Positions 1-11,122 of a stretch of 64,000 nucleotides of DNA are shown piece after piece. The stretch is from Calliopsis andreniformis (lineage: Eukaryota > Arthropoda > Insecta > Hymenoptera > Andrenidae), in the NCBI RefSeq assembly GCF_051401765.1, contig NW_027480423.1, forward strand, positions 1,612,001-1,676,000, written 5' to 3'. Position 1 is the stretch's first letter. Each line of letters begins with the position of its first letter. Made by a program: the position numbers and the translations under genes. The notes beneath the pieces were generated by a model. That model did no database searches and was not told the origin of the DNA. It saw only the letters and a list, made by a program, of their open reading frames with translations.

Positions 1-114
1 TTTCCGGGCAACCTAGGCATCACCTAGGGCGTTGCTCCAACAGATTGAATAGTTAGGGCCTAAGAAATCAACGCCAGAAGCATAAAATACAATATAAATA
101 TAACAGTTTTTCCA

Positions 115-127
115 TCGTATAAAACGA
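115..127 (+). other. Example of the second short dyad (TCGT-ATAAA-ACGA)
   Basis: Monomer positions 115-127, just after the T5 tract. The 4-bp arms TCGT and ACGA flank ATAAA. It is intact in subfamilies with ATAAAACGAATAAT and lost in those with ATAAAAGGATT, TATATCAGG or ATAAAATGTAT. The arms are short, so the symmetry may be incidental. Confidence 0.4.
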
Positions 128-166
128 ATAATTTCAACCAGTGTGAATGTTATGGTCATTTCTACA

Positions 167-332
167 TTCCGAGCAACCTAGGCTACACTCTAGGGCGTTG
201 GTCCACCAGAGAGAATAGTTAGGGCCTTAGAAGTCAACGCCAGAAGCATAAAATTCAATAAAGATGCAGCAGCTTTTCCATCGTATAGCAGGAATAATTG
301 CAAACTGTGTGAAAGCACTGGTCATTTCTACG
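167..332. repeat. Representative monomer, TTCAATAAAG subfamily
   Basis: Linked variants are TTCCGAGCAACCTAGGC with TACACTCTAGG, CCAGAGAGAATAG, AAATTCAATAAAGATGC, TATAGCAGG and GTGAAAGCACTGG (elsewhere GTACTGG). The same type recurs near 5820, 10130, 17260, 22070, 26510, 35810, 40280 and 46750. Confidence 0.8.
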
Positions 333-803
333 TTCCGGGTAACCTAGGCTTCACTCTAGGGCGTTGTTCCACCAGATCGAACAGTTAGGGCATAAGAAGG
401 CAACGCCAGATGCATAAAATACAATATAAACACAACAGTTTTTCCATCGTATAAAACGAATAATTGCTACCAGTATGGAAGTGACGGTCATTTCTACGTT
501 CCGGGGAACCTAGGCCTCACTCTAGGGCGTTGTACCACCAGATTGAATAGTTAGGGCCTAAGAAATCAACGCCAGAAGCATAAAATACAATATAAATATA
601 ACAGCTTTTCCATCGTATAAAACGAATAATAGCAATCAGTGTGAAAGTTATGGTCATTTCTAAGTTCCGGGCAACCTAGGCTTCACCCTAGGGCGTCGCT
701 CCGACAGATTGAATAGTTAGGGCCTTAGAAGTCAACGCCCGACGCATAAAATGCAATAAAAATGCAACAGTTTATCCATCGTATAAAAGGATTAATTGCA
801 ACC

Positions 804-1703
804 AGTTTGAAAGTGATGGTCATTTCTACGTTCCGGGCAACCTACGCTTCACCCTAGGGCGTTGTTCCGCCAGATGGAGTAGTTAGGGCATAAGAAGTCA
901 ACCCTCGATGCATAAAATGCAATAAGAATGCAACAGTTTTTCCATCGTATAAAAGGATTAATTGCAACCAGTTTGAAAGTGATGGTCATTTCTACGTCCC
1001 GGGCAACCTAGGCTTCACCCTAGGGCGTTGTTCCACCAGATGGAATAGTTAGGGCATAAGAAGTCAACGCCAGAAGCATAAAATGCGGTATAAATACAAC
1101 AGCTTTTCCATCGTATAAAACGTATAATAGCAACCAGTGTGAACGTTATGGGCATTTCTACGTTCCGGGCAACCTAGGCTACACTCTACGGCGTTGTTCC
1201 ACCAGATCGAATAGTTAGGGCCTAAGAAGTCAGCGCCAGAAGCATAAAATACAATATAAATATAACAGTTTTTCCATCGTATAAAACGAATAATAGCAGC
1301 CAGTGTGAAAGTTATGGTCATTTCTACGTTTCGGGCAACCTAGGCTTCACCCTAGGGCGTTGCTCCAACAGATCGAATAGTTAGTGCCTTAGAAGTCAAC
1401 GGCCGAAGCATAAAATACAAAATAAATAGAACTGTTTTTCCATCGTATAAAACGAATAATTGCTACCGGTGTGAAAGTTATTTCTATTTCTACGTTCCGG
1501 GCAACCTAGGCTTCACCCTAGGGCGTTGTTCCACCAGATGGAATAGTTAGGGCATAAGAAGTCAGCGCCAGAAGCATAAAATACAATATAAATATAACAG
1601 TTTTTCCATCGTATAAAACGAATAATAGCAGCCAGTGTGAAGGTTATGGTCATTTCTACGTTCCGGGCAACCTACGCTTCACCCTAGGGCGTTGCTCCAA
1701 CAG
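804..1703. repeat. Segmental duplication, first copy (19-monomer shift)
   Basis: This stretch of about 900 bp recurs at 3956-4855, a shift of 3152 bp (19 monomers). I noticed two differences inside it: T at 896 against C in the other copy, and T at 1330 (GTTTCGGG) against C. To the left the copies part in the word CAGTTTGAAAG against CAGTGTGAAAG. To the right they part at CAGATCGAATAG against CAGTTCGAATAG. It also holds a two-monomer internal repeat (332-bp shift) marked by AATAGCAGCCAG, at about 1290 and 1622. Confidence 0.85.
1004..1030 (+). other. Example of the 27-bp imperfect dyad present in most monomers
   Basis: Monomer positions 8-34. The left arm is CAAC plus CTAGG, the loop is CTTCAC, and the right arm is CCTAG, a GGC bulge, then GTTG. 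CTAGG pairs with CCTAG and CAAC with GTTG, so a hairpin or cruciform could form. Variants such as CCTACGC, CACTCTAGTGCG or CACCATAGGG weaken one arm. Dyads of this kind are known in several centromeric satellites. Function here is inference. Confidence 0.6.
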
Positions 1704-2354
1704 ATCGAATAGTTAGTGCCTCAGAAGTCAACGACCGAAGCCTAAAATACAAAATAAATGGAACAGTTTTTCCATTGTATAAAACGAATAATAGCAACCA
1801 GTGTGAAAGTTATGGTCGTTTCTACGTTCGGGCAACCTGGGCTTCACTCTAGGGCGTTGCTCCACCAGATCAAACAGCTAGGGCCTTAGAAGTCAACGCC
1901 CGAAGCATAAAATACAATATAAATATAACAGTTTTTCCATCGTATAGAACGAATAATAGCAACCAGTGTGAAAGTTAACGTCATTTCTACTTTCCGGGCA
2001 ACCTAGGCTTCAGCCTAGGGCGTTGCTCCAACAGATTGAATAGTTAGGGCCTTAGAAGTCAACGCCCGATGCATAAAATACAAAATAAATAGAACAGCTT
2101 TTCCATCGTGTAAAACGAATAATTGCTACCGGTGTGAAAGTTAACGTCATTTCTACTTTCCGGGCAACCTAGGCTTCACCCTAGGGCGTTGCTCCAGCAG
2201 ATTGAATAGTTAGGGCCTTAGAAGTCAATGCCCGAAGCATAAAATGCAATAAAAATACAACAGTTTTTCCATCGTATAAAAGGATTAATTGCAACCAGTT
2301 TGAAAGTAATGGTCATTTCTACGTTCCGGGCAACCTAGGCTTCACTCTAGGGCG
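1704..2354. repeat. Mosaic satellite segment, partly matching a distant block
   Basis: Four monomers. From about 1821 to 2140 the order and variants match 53391-53700, 51570 bp away: TTCGGGCAACCTGGG, then GATCAAACAGCTAGG, then AAAGTTAACGTC, then CCCGATGCATAAAATACAAA. The rest mixes commoner variants. The monomer at about 1827 lacks one C of the usual TTCCGGG, a length variant repeated elsewhere (2989, 8129, 24559, 38289, 50399 and 53399 region). Confidence 0.75.
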
Positions 2355-3510
2355 TTGCTCCACCAGATCGAATAGTTAGTGCCTTAGAAGTCAACGCCAG
2401 AAGCATAAAATACAATATAAATACAACAGTTTTTCCAACGTATAAAACGAATAATTGCAACCAGTATGAAAGTTATGGCCATTTCTACGTTCGGGGCAAC
2501 CTAGGCTTCACTCTATGGCGTTCTTCCACTACATCGAATAGCAACGGCCTCAGAAGTCAATGCCTGAAGCATAAAATACAATAAAAATACAACAGTCTTT
2601 CCGTCCTATAACAGGAATAATTGCAACCCGTGTGAAAGTGATGGTCATTTGGACGTTCCAGGCAACCTAATCTTCTCTCTAGGGCGTTGTTCCACCAGAT
2701 CGAATTTTTAGGGCCTAAGAAGTCAACGCCAGAAGCATAAGATACAATATAAAGGTAACAGTTTTTCCATCGTATAGAACGAATAATAGCAACCAGTGTG
2801 AAAGTTATGGTCACTTCTACGTTCCGGGCAACCTAGGCTTCACTCTAGGGCGTTGCTGCACCAGATCAAACAGTTAGGGCCTTAGCACTCAACGACCGAA
2901 GCATAAAATACAAAATAAATAGAACAGTTTTTCCATTGTATAAAACGAATAATAGCAACCAGTGTGAAAGTTATGGTCATTTCTACGTTCGGGCGACCTG
3001 GGCTTCACTCTAGGGCGTTGCTCCAACAGAGTGAATAGTTAGGGCCTTAGAAGTCAACGCCCGATGCATAAAATACAAAATAAATAGAACAGTTTTTCCG
3101 TCGTGTAAAACGAATAATTGCTACCAGTGTGAAAATTATGGTCATTTCTACGTTCCGGTCAACCTAGGCATCACCATAGGGCGTTACTCCACCAGATCGA
3201 ATAGTTAGGGCCTAAGATGTGAAACACGGAAGCATAAAATACAATATAAATACAACAGTTTTTCCATCACACAACACGAATAATTGCAACCAGTATGAAA
3301 GCTAGGGTCATTTCTACTTTACGGGCAACCTAGGCTACACCCTAGGGCGTTGCTCTTACAGATTGAATAGTTAGGGCCTTAGAAGTTAATGCCAGAAGCA
3401 TAAAATGCAATAAAAATACAACAGTTTTTCCATCGTATAAAAGGATTAATTGCAACCAGTTTGAAAGTGATGGCCATTTCTACGTTCCGGGCAACCTAGC
3501 CTTCACTCTA
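2355..3510. repeat. Seven-monomer segment, older copy of the start of superunit U1
   Basis: This segment matches 7497-8652 at a shift of 5142 bp (31 monomers). Diagnostic variants in order are TTCGGGGCAACC (2491), CTTCCACTACATCG, the odd monomer with CTTTCCGTCC and TTGGACGTTCCAGG, CATAAGATACAATATAAAGG, and CTTTACGGGCAACC. Single differences are more frequent than between the superunits (for example GAATTTTTAGGG here against GAATTGTTAGGG), so this looks like an older copy. A shortened relative lies at 44596-45297. Confidence 0.85.
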
Positions 3511-3955
3511 GGGCGTTGCTCCACCAGATCGAATAGCTAGGGCCTTAGAAGTCAACGCCAGAAGCATAAAATGCAATAAAAATGCAACAGTTTTTCCATC
3601 GTATAAAAGGATTAATTGCACCCAGTTTGAAAGTGATGGTCATTTCTACGTTCCGGGCAACCTAGGCTTCACCCTAGGGCGTTGTTCCGCCAGATGGAGT
3701 AGTTAGGGCATAAGAAGTCAACGCCCGAAGCATAAAATACAAAATAAAGAGTACAGTTTTTCCATTGTATAAAACGTATAATTGCTACCGGTGTGAAATT
3801 TATGGTCATTTCTACGTTCCGGGCAACCTAGGCTTCACCCTAGGTCCTTGTTCCACCAGATGGAATAGTTAGGGCCTTAGAAGTCAACGCCAGAAGCATA
3901 AAATACAATAAATATACAAGAGTTTTTCCATCGTATATCAGGAATAATTGCAACC
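3511..3955. repeat. Short linking satellite segment
   Basis: Nearly three monomers between two duplicated blocks. They carry variants AAAAGGATTAATTGC (about 3607), TAAAGAGTACAG with CCTAGGTCCTTG (3740-3850), and AATATACAAGAG with TATATCAGG (about 3910-3945). The same variant types sit side by side near 18500-18620, but I could not align the stretch to one parent over its full length. Confidence 0.6.
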
Positions 3956-4855
3956 AGTGTGAAAGTGATGGTCATTTCTACGTTCCGGGCAACCTACGCT
4001 TCACCCTAGGGCGTTGTTCCGCCAGATGGAGTAGTTAGGGCATAAGAAGTCAACCCCCGATGCATAAAATGCAATAAGAATGCAACAGTTTTTCCATCGT
4101 ATAAAAGGATTAATTGCAACCAGTTTGAAAGTGATGGTCATTTCTACGTCCCGGGCAACCTAGGCTTCACCCTAGGGCGTTGTTCCACCAGATGGAATAG
4201 TTAGGGCATAAGAAGTCAACGCCAGAAGCATAAAATGCGGTATAAATACAACAGCTTTTCCATCGTATAAAACGTATAATAGCAACCAGTGTGAACGTTA
4301 TGGGCATTTCTACGTTCCGGGCAACCTAGGCTACACTCTACGGCGTTGTTCCACCAGATCGAATAGTTAGGGCCTAAGAAGTCAGCGCCAGAAGCATAAA
4401 ATACAATATAAATATAACAGTTTTTCCATCGTATAAAACGAATAATAGCAGCCAGTGTGAAAGTTATGGTCATTTCTACGTTCCGGGCAACCTAGGCTTC
4501 ACCCTAGGGCGTTGCTCCAACAGATCGAATAGTTAGTGCCTTAGAAGTCAACGGCCGAAGCATAAAATACAAAATAAATAGAACTGTTTTTCCATCGTAT
4601 AAAACGAATAATTGCTACCGGTGTGAAAGTTATTTCTATTTCTACGTTCCGGGCAACCTAGGCTTCACCCTAGGGCGTTGTTCCACCAGATGGAATAGTT
4701 AGGGCATAAGAAGTCAGCGCCAGAAGCATAAAATACAATATAAATATAACAGTTTTTCCATCGTATAAAACGAATAATAGCAGCCAGTGTGAAGGTTATG
4801 GTCATTTCTACGTTCCGGGCAACCTACGCTTCACCCTAGGGCGTTGCTCCAACAG
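3956..4855. repeat. Segmental duplication, second copy (19-monomer shift)
   Basis: Near-identical partner of 804-1703. It then runs into sequence (CAGTTCGAATAG, then ACGGCCGAAGC) that begins the next duplicated block at about 4850. The two blocks therefore share a boundary near a CAACAG word, which fits an exchange inside a monomer-sized match. Confidence 0.85.
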
Positions 4856-6811
4856 TTCGAATAGTTAGTGCCTTAGAAGTCAACGGCCGAAGCATAAAAT
4901 ACAAAATAAATAGAACTGTTTTTCCATCGTATAAAACGAATAATTGCTACCGGTGTGAAAGTTATTTCCATTTCTACGTTCCGGGCAACCTAGGCTTCAC
5001 CGTAGGGCGTTGTTCCACCAGATGGAATAGTTAGGGTATAAGAAGTCAACGCCAGAAGCATAAAAGACGATATAAGTACAACAGTTTTTCCATCGTATAA
5101 AATGTATAATTGCAACCATTGCGAAAGTAATGGTCATTTCTACGTTCCGCGCAACGTAGGCGTCACTCTAGTGCGTTGCTCCACCACATCTAATAGCTAC
5201 TGCCTTAGACGTCAACGACAGAAGCATAAAATACAATATAAATACAACAGTTTTTCCATCATATAAAACGAATAATTGTAACCAGTATGACAGATAACGT
5301 CATTTCTACTTTCCGGGCAACCTAGGCATCACCTAGGGCGTTGCTCCAACAGATTGAATAGTTAGGGCCTTAGAAGTCAATGCCAGAAGCATAAAATACA
5401 ATATAAATACAACAGTTTTTCCATCATATAACAGGAGTATTTGCAACCAGTTTGAAAGTGATGGTACTTGCTACGTTCCGGGCAACTTAGACTTCACTCT
5501 AGGGCGTTGCTCCACCAAATCGAATAGTTAGTACCTTAGAAGTCAACGCCAGAAGCATAAAATACAATATAAACACAACAGTTTCTCCATCGTATAAAAC
5601 GAATAATTGCTACCAGTATGGAAGTGATGGTCATTTCTACGTTCCGGGCAACCTAGGCATCACCCTAGGGCGTTGCTCCACCAGATTGAATAGTTAGGGC
5701 CCAAGAAATCAACGCCAGAAGCATAAAATACAATATGAATATAACAGTTTTTCCATCGTATAAAACGAATAATTTCAACCAGTGTGAATGTTATGGTCAT
5801 TTCAACATTCCGAGCATCCTAGGCTACACTCTAGGGCGTTGGTCCACCAGAGAGAATAGTTAGGGCCTTAAAAGCAACGCCAGAAGCATAAAATTCAATA
5901 AAGATGCAACAGTTTTTCCATCGTATAGCAGGAATAATTGCAAACAGTGTGAAAGTACTGGTCATTTCTACGTTCCGGGTAACCTAGGCTTCACTCTAGG
6001 GCGTTGTTCCACCAGATCGAACAGTTAGGGCATAAGAAGGCAACGCCAGAAGCATAAAATACAATATAAACGCATCAGTTTTTCCATCGTATAAAACGAA
6101 TAATTGCTACCAGTATGGAAGTGATGGTCATTTCTACGTTCCGGGCAACCTAGGCCTCACACTAGGGCGTTGTTCCACCAGATTGAATAGTTAGGGCCTA
6201 AGAAATCAACACCAGAAGCATAAAATACAATATAAATATAACAGTCTTTCCGTCCTATAACAGGAATAATTGCAACCCGTGTGAAAGTGATGGTCATTTG
6301 GACGTTCCAGGCAACCTAATCTTCACTCTAGGGCGTTGCTCCACCAGATCGAATAGTTAGTGCCTTAGAAGTCAACGCCAGAAGCATAAAATACAATATA
6401 AACACAACAGTTTTTCCATCGTACAAAACGAATAATTGCTCCCTGTATGGATGTGATGGTCATTTCTACGTTCCGGGCAACCTAGGCGTCACTCTAGGGC
6501 GTTGTTCCACCAGATTGAATAGTTAGGGCCTAAGAAATCAACGCCAGAAGCATAAAATACAATATAAATATAACAGTTTTTCCATCGTATAAAACGAATA
6601 ATAGCAATCAGTGTGAAAGTTATGGTCATTTCTAAGTTCCGGGCAACCTAGGCTTCACCCTAGGGCGTCGCTCCAACAGATTGAATAGTTAGGGCCTTAG
6701 AAGTCAACGCCGGAAGCATAAAATGCAATAAAAATACAACAGTTTTTCCTTCGTATAAAAGGATTAATTGCAACCAGTTTGAAAGTGATGGTCATTTCTA
6801 CTTTCCGGGCA
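4850..6811. repeat. 26-monomer-shift duplication, first copy
   Basis: Twelve monomers that recur at about 9162-11122 (shift 4312, becoming 4313 after a 1-bp deletion at about 5870). Two further copies lie in U2 (25574-27490) and U3 (39304-41270). Markers are TAAAAGACGATATAAG (5061), TTCCGCGCAACGTAGG, CAGTATGACAGATAACG, GATGGTACTTGCTACG, AACATTCCGAGCATCC and CCTTCGTATAAAAGG. At 6812 this copy continues with ACCCTAGGGCGTTGCTCC, while the others continue with ACTCGAGGGCG, so the homology ends there. Confidence 0.85.
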
Positions 6812-7496
6812 ACCTAGGCTTCACCCTAGGGCGTTGCTCCAACAGATCGAATAGTTAGTGCCTTAGAAGTCAACGGCCGAAGCATAAAATACAAAATAAA
6901 TAGAACTGTTTTTCCATCGTATAAAACGAATAATTGCTACCGGTGTGAAAGTTATTTCCATTTCTACGTTCCGGGCAACCTAGGCTTCACCGTAGGGCGT
7001 TGTTCCACCAGATGGAATAGTTAGGGCATAAGAAGTCAACGCCAGAAGCATAAAATACAATATAAATATAACGGTCTTTCCGTCCTATAACAGGAATAAT
7101 TGCAACCCGTGTGAAAGTGATGGTCATTTGGACGTTCCAGGCAACCTAATCTTCACTCTAGGGCGTTGCTCCACCACATCTAATAGCTACTGCCTTAGAC
7201 GTCAACGACAGAAGCATAAAATACAATATAAATACAACAGTTTTTCCATCATATAAAACGAATAATTGCAACCAGTATGAAAGATAACGTCATTTCTACT
7301 TTCCGGGCAACCTAGGCATCACCTAGGGCGTTGCTCCAACAGATTGAATAGTTAGGGCCTTAGAAGTCAATGCCAGAAGCATAAAATACAATATAAACAC
7401 AACAGTTTTTCCATTGTATAAAACGAATAATTGCTACCAGTATGGAAGTGATGGTCATTTCTACGTTCCGGGCAACCTAGGCATCACCCTAGGGCG
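6812..7496. repeat. Linking satellite segment, local recombination mosaic
   Basis: About four monomers that join pieces seen elsewhere. ACGGCCGAAGC with GCTACCGGTGTG resembles 4870. The CTTTCCGTCC / TTGGACGTTCCAGG monomer (about 7070-7150) resembles 6240. The CACATCTAATAGC monomer (about 7175) resembles 5190. A short monomer reads GGCATCACCTAGGG (about 7313). The order is not repeated elsewhere in the window as far as I can see. Confidence 0.65.
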
Positions 7497-8652
7497 TTGC
7501 TCCACCAGATCGAATAGTTAGTGCCTTAGAAGTCAACGCCAGAAGCATAAAATACAATATAAATACAACAGTTTTTCCAACGTATAAAACGAATAATTGC
7601 AACCAGTATGAAAGTTATGGTCATTTCTACGTTCGGGGCAACCTAGGCTTCACTCTATGGCGTTCTTCCACTACATCGAATAGCAACGGCCTCAGAAGTC
7701 AATGCCTGAAGCATAAAATACAATAAAAATACAACAGTCTTTCCGTCCTATAACAGGAATAATTGCAACCCGTGTGAAAGTGATGGTCATTTGGACGTTC
7801 CAGGCAACCTAATCTTCACTCTAGGGCGTTGTTCCACCAGATCGAATTGTTAGGGCCTAAGAAGTCAGCGCCAGAAGCATAAGATACAATATAAAGGTAA
7901 CAGTTTTTCCATCGTATAGAACGAATAATAGCAACTAGTGTGAAAGTCATGGTCACTTCTACGTTCCGGGCAACCTAGGCTTCACTCTAGGGCGTTACTC
8001 CACCAGATCAAACAGTTAGGGCCGTAGCAGTCAACGACCGAAGCATAAAATACAAAATAAATAGAACAGTTTTTCCATTGTATAAAACGAATAATAGCAA
8101 CCAGTGTGAAAGTTATGGTCATTTCTACGTTCGGGTAACCTGGGCTTCACCCTAGGGCGTTGCTAAAACAGATTGAATAGTTAGGGCCTTAGAAGTCAAC
8201 GCCCGATGCATAAAATACAAAATAAATAGAACAGTTTTTCCATCGTGTAAAACGAATATTTGCTACCGGTGTGAAAATTATGGTCATTTCTACGTTCCGG
8301 TCAACCTAGGCTTCACCACAGGGCGTTAGTCCACCAGATAGAATAGTTAGGGCCTAAGAAGTGAACCCCAGAAGCATAAAATACAATATAAATACAACAG
8401 TTTTTCCATCACACAAAACGAATAATTGCAACCAGTATGAAAGCTAGGGTCATTTCTACTTTACGGGCAACCTAGGCTACACCCTAGGGCGTTGCTCTTA
8501 CAGATTGAATAGTTAGGGCCTTAGAAGTTAATGCCCGAAGCATAAAATGCAATAAAAATACAACAGTTTTTCCATCGTATAAAAGGATTAATTGCAACCA
8601 GTTTGAAAGTGATGGCCATTTCTACGTTCCGGGCAACCTAGCCTTCACTCGA
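7497..8652. repeat. 31-monomer-shift duplication, second copy, spanning the start of U1
   Basis: Partner of 2355-3510. The part from 7781 on also belongs to U1 and recurs at 24209-25080 and 37939-38810. It ends where CCTTCACTCGAGGGCG replaces CCTTCACTCTAGGGCG. The U1 start therefore lies inside an older duplicated block, so the superunit boundary was not the boundary of the earlier exchange. Confidence 0.85.
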
Positions 8653-9161
8653 GGGCGTTGCTCCACCAGAACGAATAGCTGCGGCCTTAGACGTCAACGC
8701 CAGATGCATAAAATACAATATAACTACAACAGTTTTTCTATCGTATAAAACGAGTAATTGCAACCAGTATGAAAGTTAACGTCATTTCTTCGTTCCGGGC
8801 AACCTAGGCCTCACTCTAGGGCGTTGTTCCACAAGATTGAATAGTTAGGGCCTAGGAAGTGAACGCCAGCAGCATAAAATAGAATATAAATACAACTGTT
8901 TTTCCATCATATAAAACAAATAATTGAAACCAGTGTGAAAGTTATGGGCATTTCTACGTTCCGGGCAACCTAGGCTTCACTCTACGGCGTTGTTCCACCA
9001 GATCGAATAGTTAGGGCCTAAGAAGTCAGCGCCAGAAGCATAAAATACAATATAAATATAACAGTTTTTCCATCGTATAAAACGAATAATAGCAACCAGT
9101 GTGAAAGTTATGGTCATTTCTACGTTCCGGGCAACCTAGGCTTCACCCTAGGGCGTTGCTC

Positions 9162-11122
9162 CAACAGTTCGAATAGTTAGTGCCTTAGAAGTCAACGGCC
9201 GAAGCATAAAATACAAAATAAATAGAACTGTTTTTCCATCGTATAAAACGAATAATTGCTACCGGTGTGAAAGTTATTTCCATTTCTACGTTCCGGGCAA
9301 CCTAGGCTTCACCGTAGGGCGTTGTTCCACCAGATGGAATAGTTAGGGCATAAGAAGTCAACGCCAGAAGCATAAAAGACGATATAAGTACAACAGTTTT
9401 TCCATCGTTTAAAATGTATAATTGCAACCATTGCGAAAGTAATGGTCATTTCTACGTTCCGCGCAACGTAGGCGTCACTCTAGTGCGTTGCTCCACCACA
9501 TCTAATAGCTACTGCCTTAGACGTCAACGACAGAAGCATAAAATACAATATAAATACAACAGTTTTTCCATCATATAAAACGAATAATTGTAACCAGTAT
9601 GACAGATAACGTCATTTCTACTTTCCGGGCAACCTAGGCATCACCTAGGGCGTTGCTCCAACAGATTGAATAGTTAGGGCCTTAGAAGTCAATGCCAGAA
9701 GCATAAAATACAATATAAATACAACAGTTTTTCCATCATATAACAGGAGTATTTGCAACCAGTTTGAAAGTGATGGTACTTGCTACGTTCCGGGCAACTT
9801 AGACTTCACTCTAGGGCGTTGCTCCACCAAATCGAATAGTTAGTACCTTAGAAGTCAACGCCAGAAGCATAAAATACAATATAAACACAACAGTTTCTCC
9901 ATCGTATAAAACGAATAATTGCTACCAGTATGGAAGTGATGGTCATTTCTACGTTCCGGGCAACCTAGGCATCACCCTAGGGCGTTGCTCCACCAGATTG
10001 AATAGTTAGGGCCCAAGAAATCAACGCCAGAAGTATAAAATACAATATAAATATAACAGTTTTTTCATCGTATAAAACGAATAATTTCAACCAGTGTGAT
10101 TGTTATGGTCATTTCAACATTCCGAGCATCCTAGGCTACACTCTAGGGCGTTGGTCCACCAGAGAGAATAGTTAGGGCCTTAGAAGTCAACGCCAGAAGC
10201 ATAAAATTCAATAAAGATGCAACAGTTTTTCCATCGTATAGCAGGAATAATTGCAAACAGTGTGAAAGTACTGGTCATTTCTACGTTCCGGGTAACCTAG
10301 GCTTCACTCTAGGGCGTTGTTCCACCAGATCGAACAGTTAGGGCATAAGAAGGCAACGCCAGAAGCATAAAATACAATATAAACGCATCAGTTTTTCCAT
10401 CGTATAAAACGAATAATTGCTACCAGTATGGAAGTGATGGTCATTTCTACGTTCCGGGCAACCTAGGCCTCACACTAGGGCGTTGTTCCACCAGATTGAA
10501 TGGTTAGGGCCTAAGAAATCAACACCTGAAGCATAAAATACAATATAAATATAACAGTCTTTCCGTCCTATAACAGGAATAATTGCAACCCGTGTGAAAG
10601 TGATGGTCATTTGGACGTTCCAGGCAACCTAATCTTCACTCTAGGGCGTTGCTCCACCAGATCGAATAGTTAGTGCCTTAGAAGTCAACGCCAGAAGCAT
10701 AAAATACAATATAAACACAACAGTTTTTCCATCGTACAAAACGAATAATTGCTACCTGTATGGATGTGATGGTCATTTCTACGTTCCGCGCAACCTAGGC
10801 CTCACTCTAGGGCGTTGTTCCACCAGATTGAATAGTTAGGGCCTAAGAAATCAACGCCAGAAGCATAAAATACAATATAAATATAACAGTTTTTCCATCG
10901 TATAAAACGAATAATAGCAATCAGTGTGAATGTTATGGTCATTTCTAAGTTCCGGGCAACCTAGGCTTCACCTTAGGGCGTCGCTCCAACAGATTGAATA
11001 GTTAGGGCCTTAGAAGTCAACGCCGGAAGCATAAAATGCAATAAAAATACAACAGTTTTTCCTTCGTATAAAAGGATTAATTGCAACCAGTTTGAAAGTG
11101 ATGGTCATTTCTACTTTCCGGG
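9162..11122. repeat. 26-monomer-shift duplication, second copy (inside U1)
   Basis: Partner of 4850-6811. Small private differences from that copy include CATCGTTTAAAATG (9413), CAGAAGTATAAAAT with six Ts in CAGTTTTTTC (about 10030-10070), GTGTGATTGTTATGG and AACACCTGAAGC. U2 and U3 share the six-T and AACACCTGAAGC states, so they descend from this copy and not from the one at 4850. Confidence 0.8.

Larger units (their letters stand above)
1..803. repeat. Left-edge satellite segment, older copy of sequence in the superunits
   Basis: Five monomers. From about 46 to 620 the monomer order matches 21947-22521 (shift 21901). It includes the variant with TTCAATAAAG and GATGCAGCAG, and the one reading TTGTACCACC. 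From about 620 it switches to the variants AATAGCAATCAG and GGGCGTCGCTCC seen at about 19047 and 6600. Bases 1-45 do not follow the same parent: the first monomer reads GGCATCACCTAGGG and is 165 bp. The window opens inside the array, so the true edge is not seen. Confidence 0.8.

Noticed and set aside
1064..1321. 85-residue minus-strand open frame, repeated at 4216-4473, with relatives at 2557-2814 and 44389-44586
   Set aside because: It is the minus-strand reading of about 1.5 satellite monomers. The two identical copies lie in the 3152-bp segmental duplication. The monomer length of 166 is not a multiple of three, so the frame cannot persist, and there is no sign of selection on a protein.
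4845..4865. GTTCGAATAG as an RNA polymerase III B box, with T5 tracts as terminators
   Set aside because: The conserved final C of a B box is missing, no A box lies upstream at a suitable distance and no tRNA fold is seen. The word is a point variant of GATCGAATAG.
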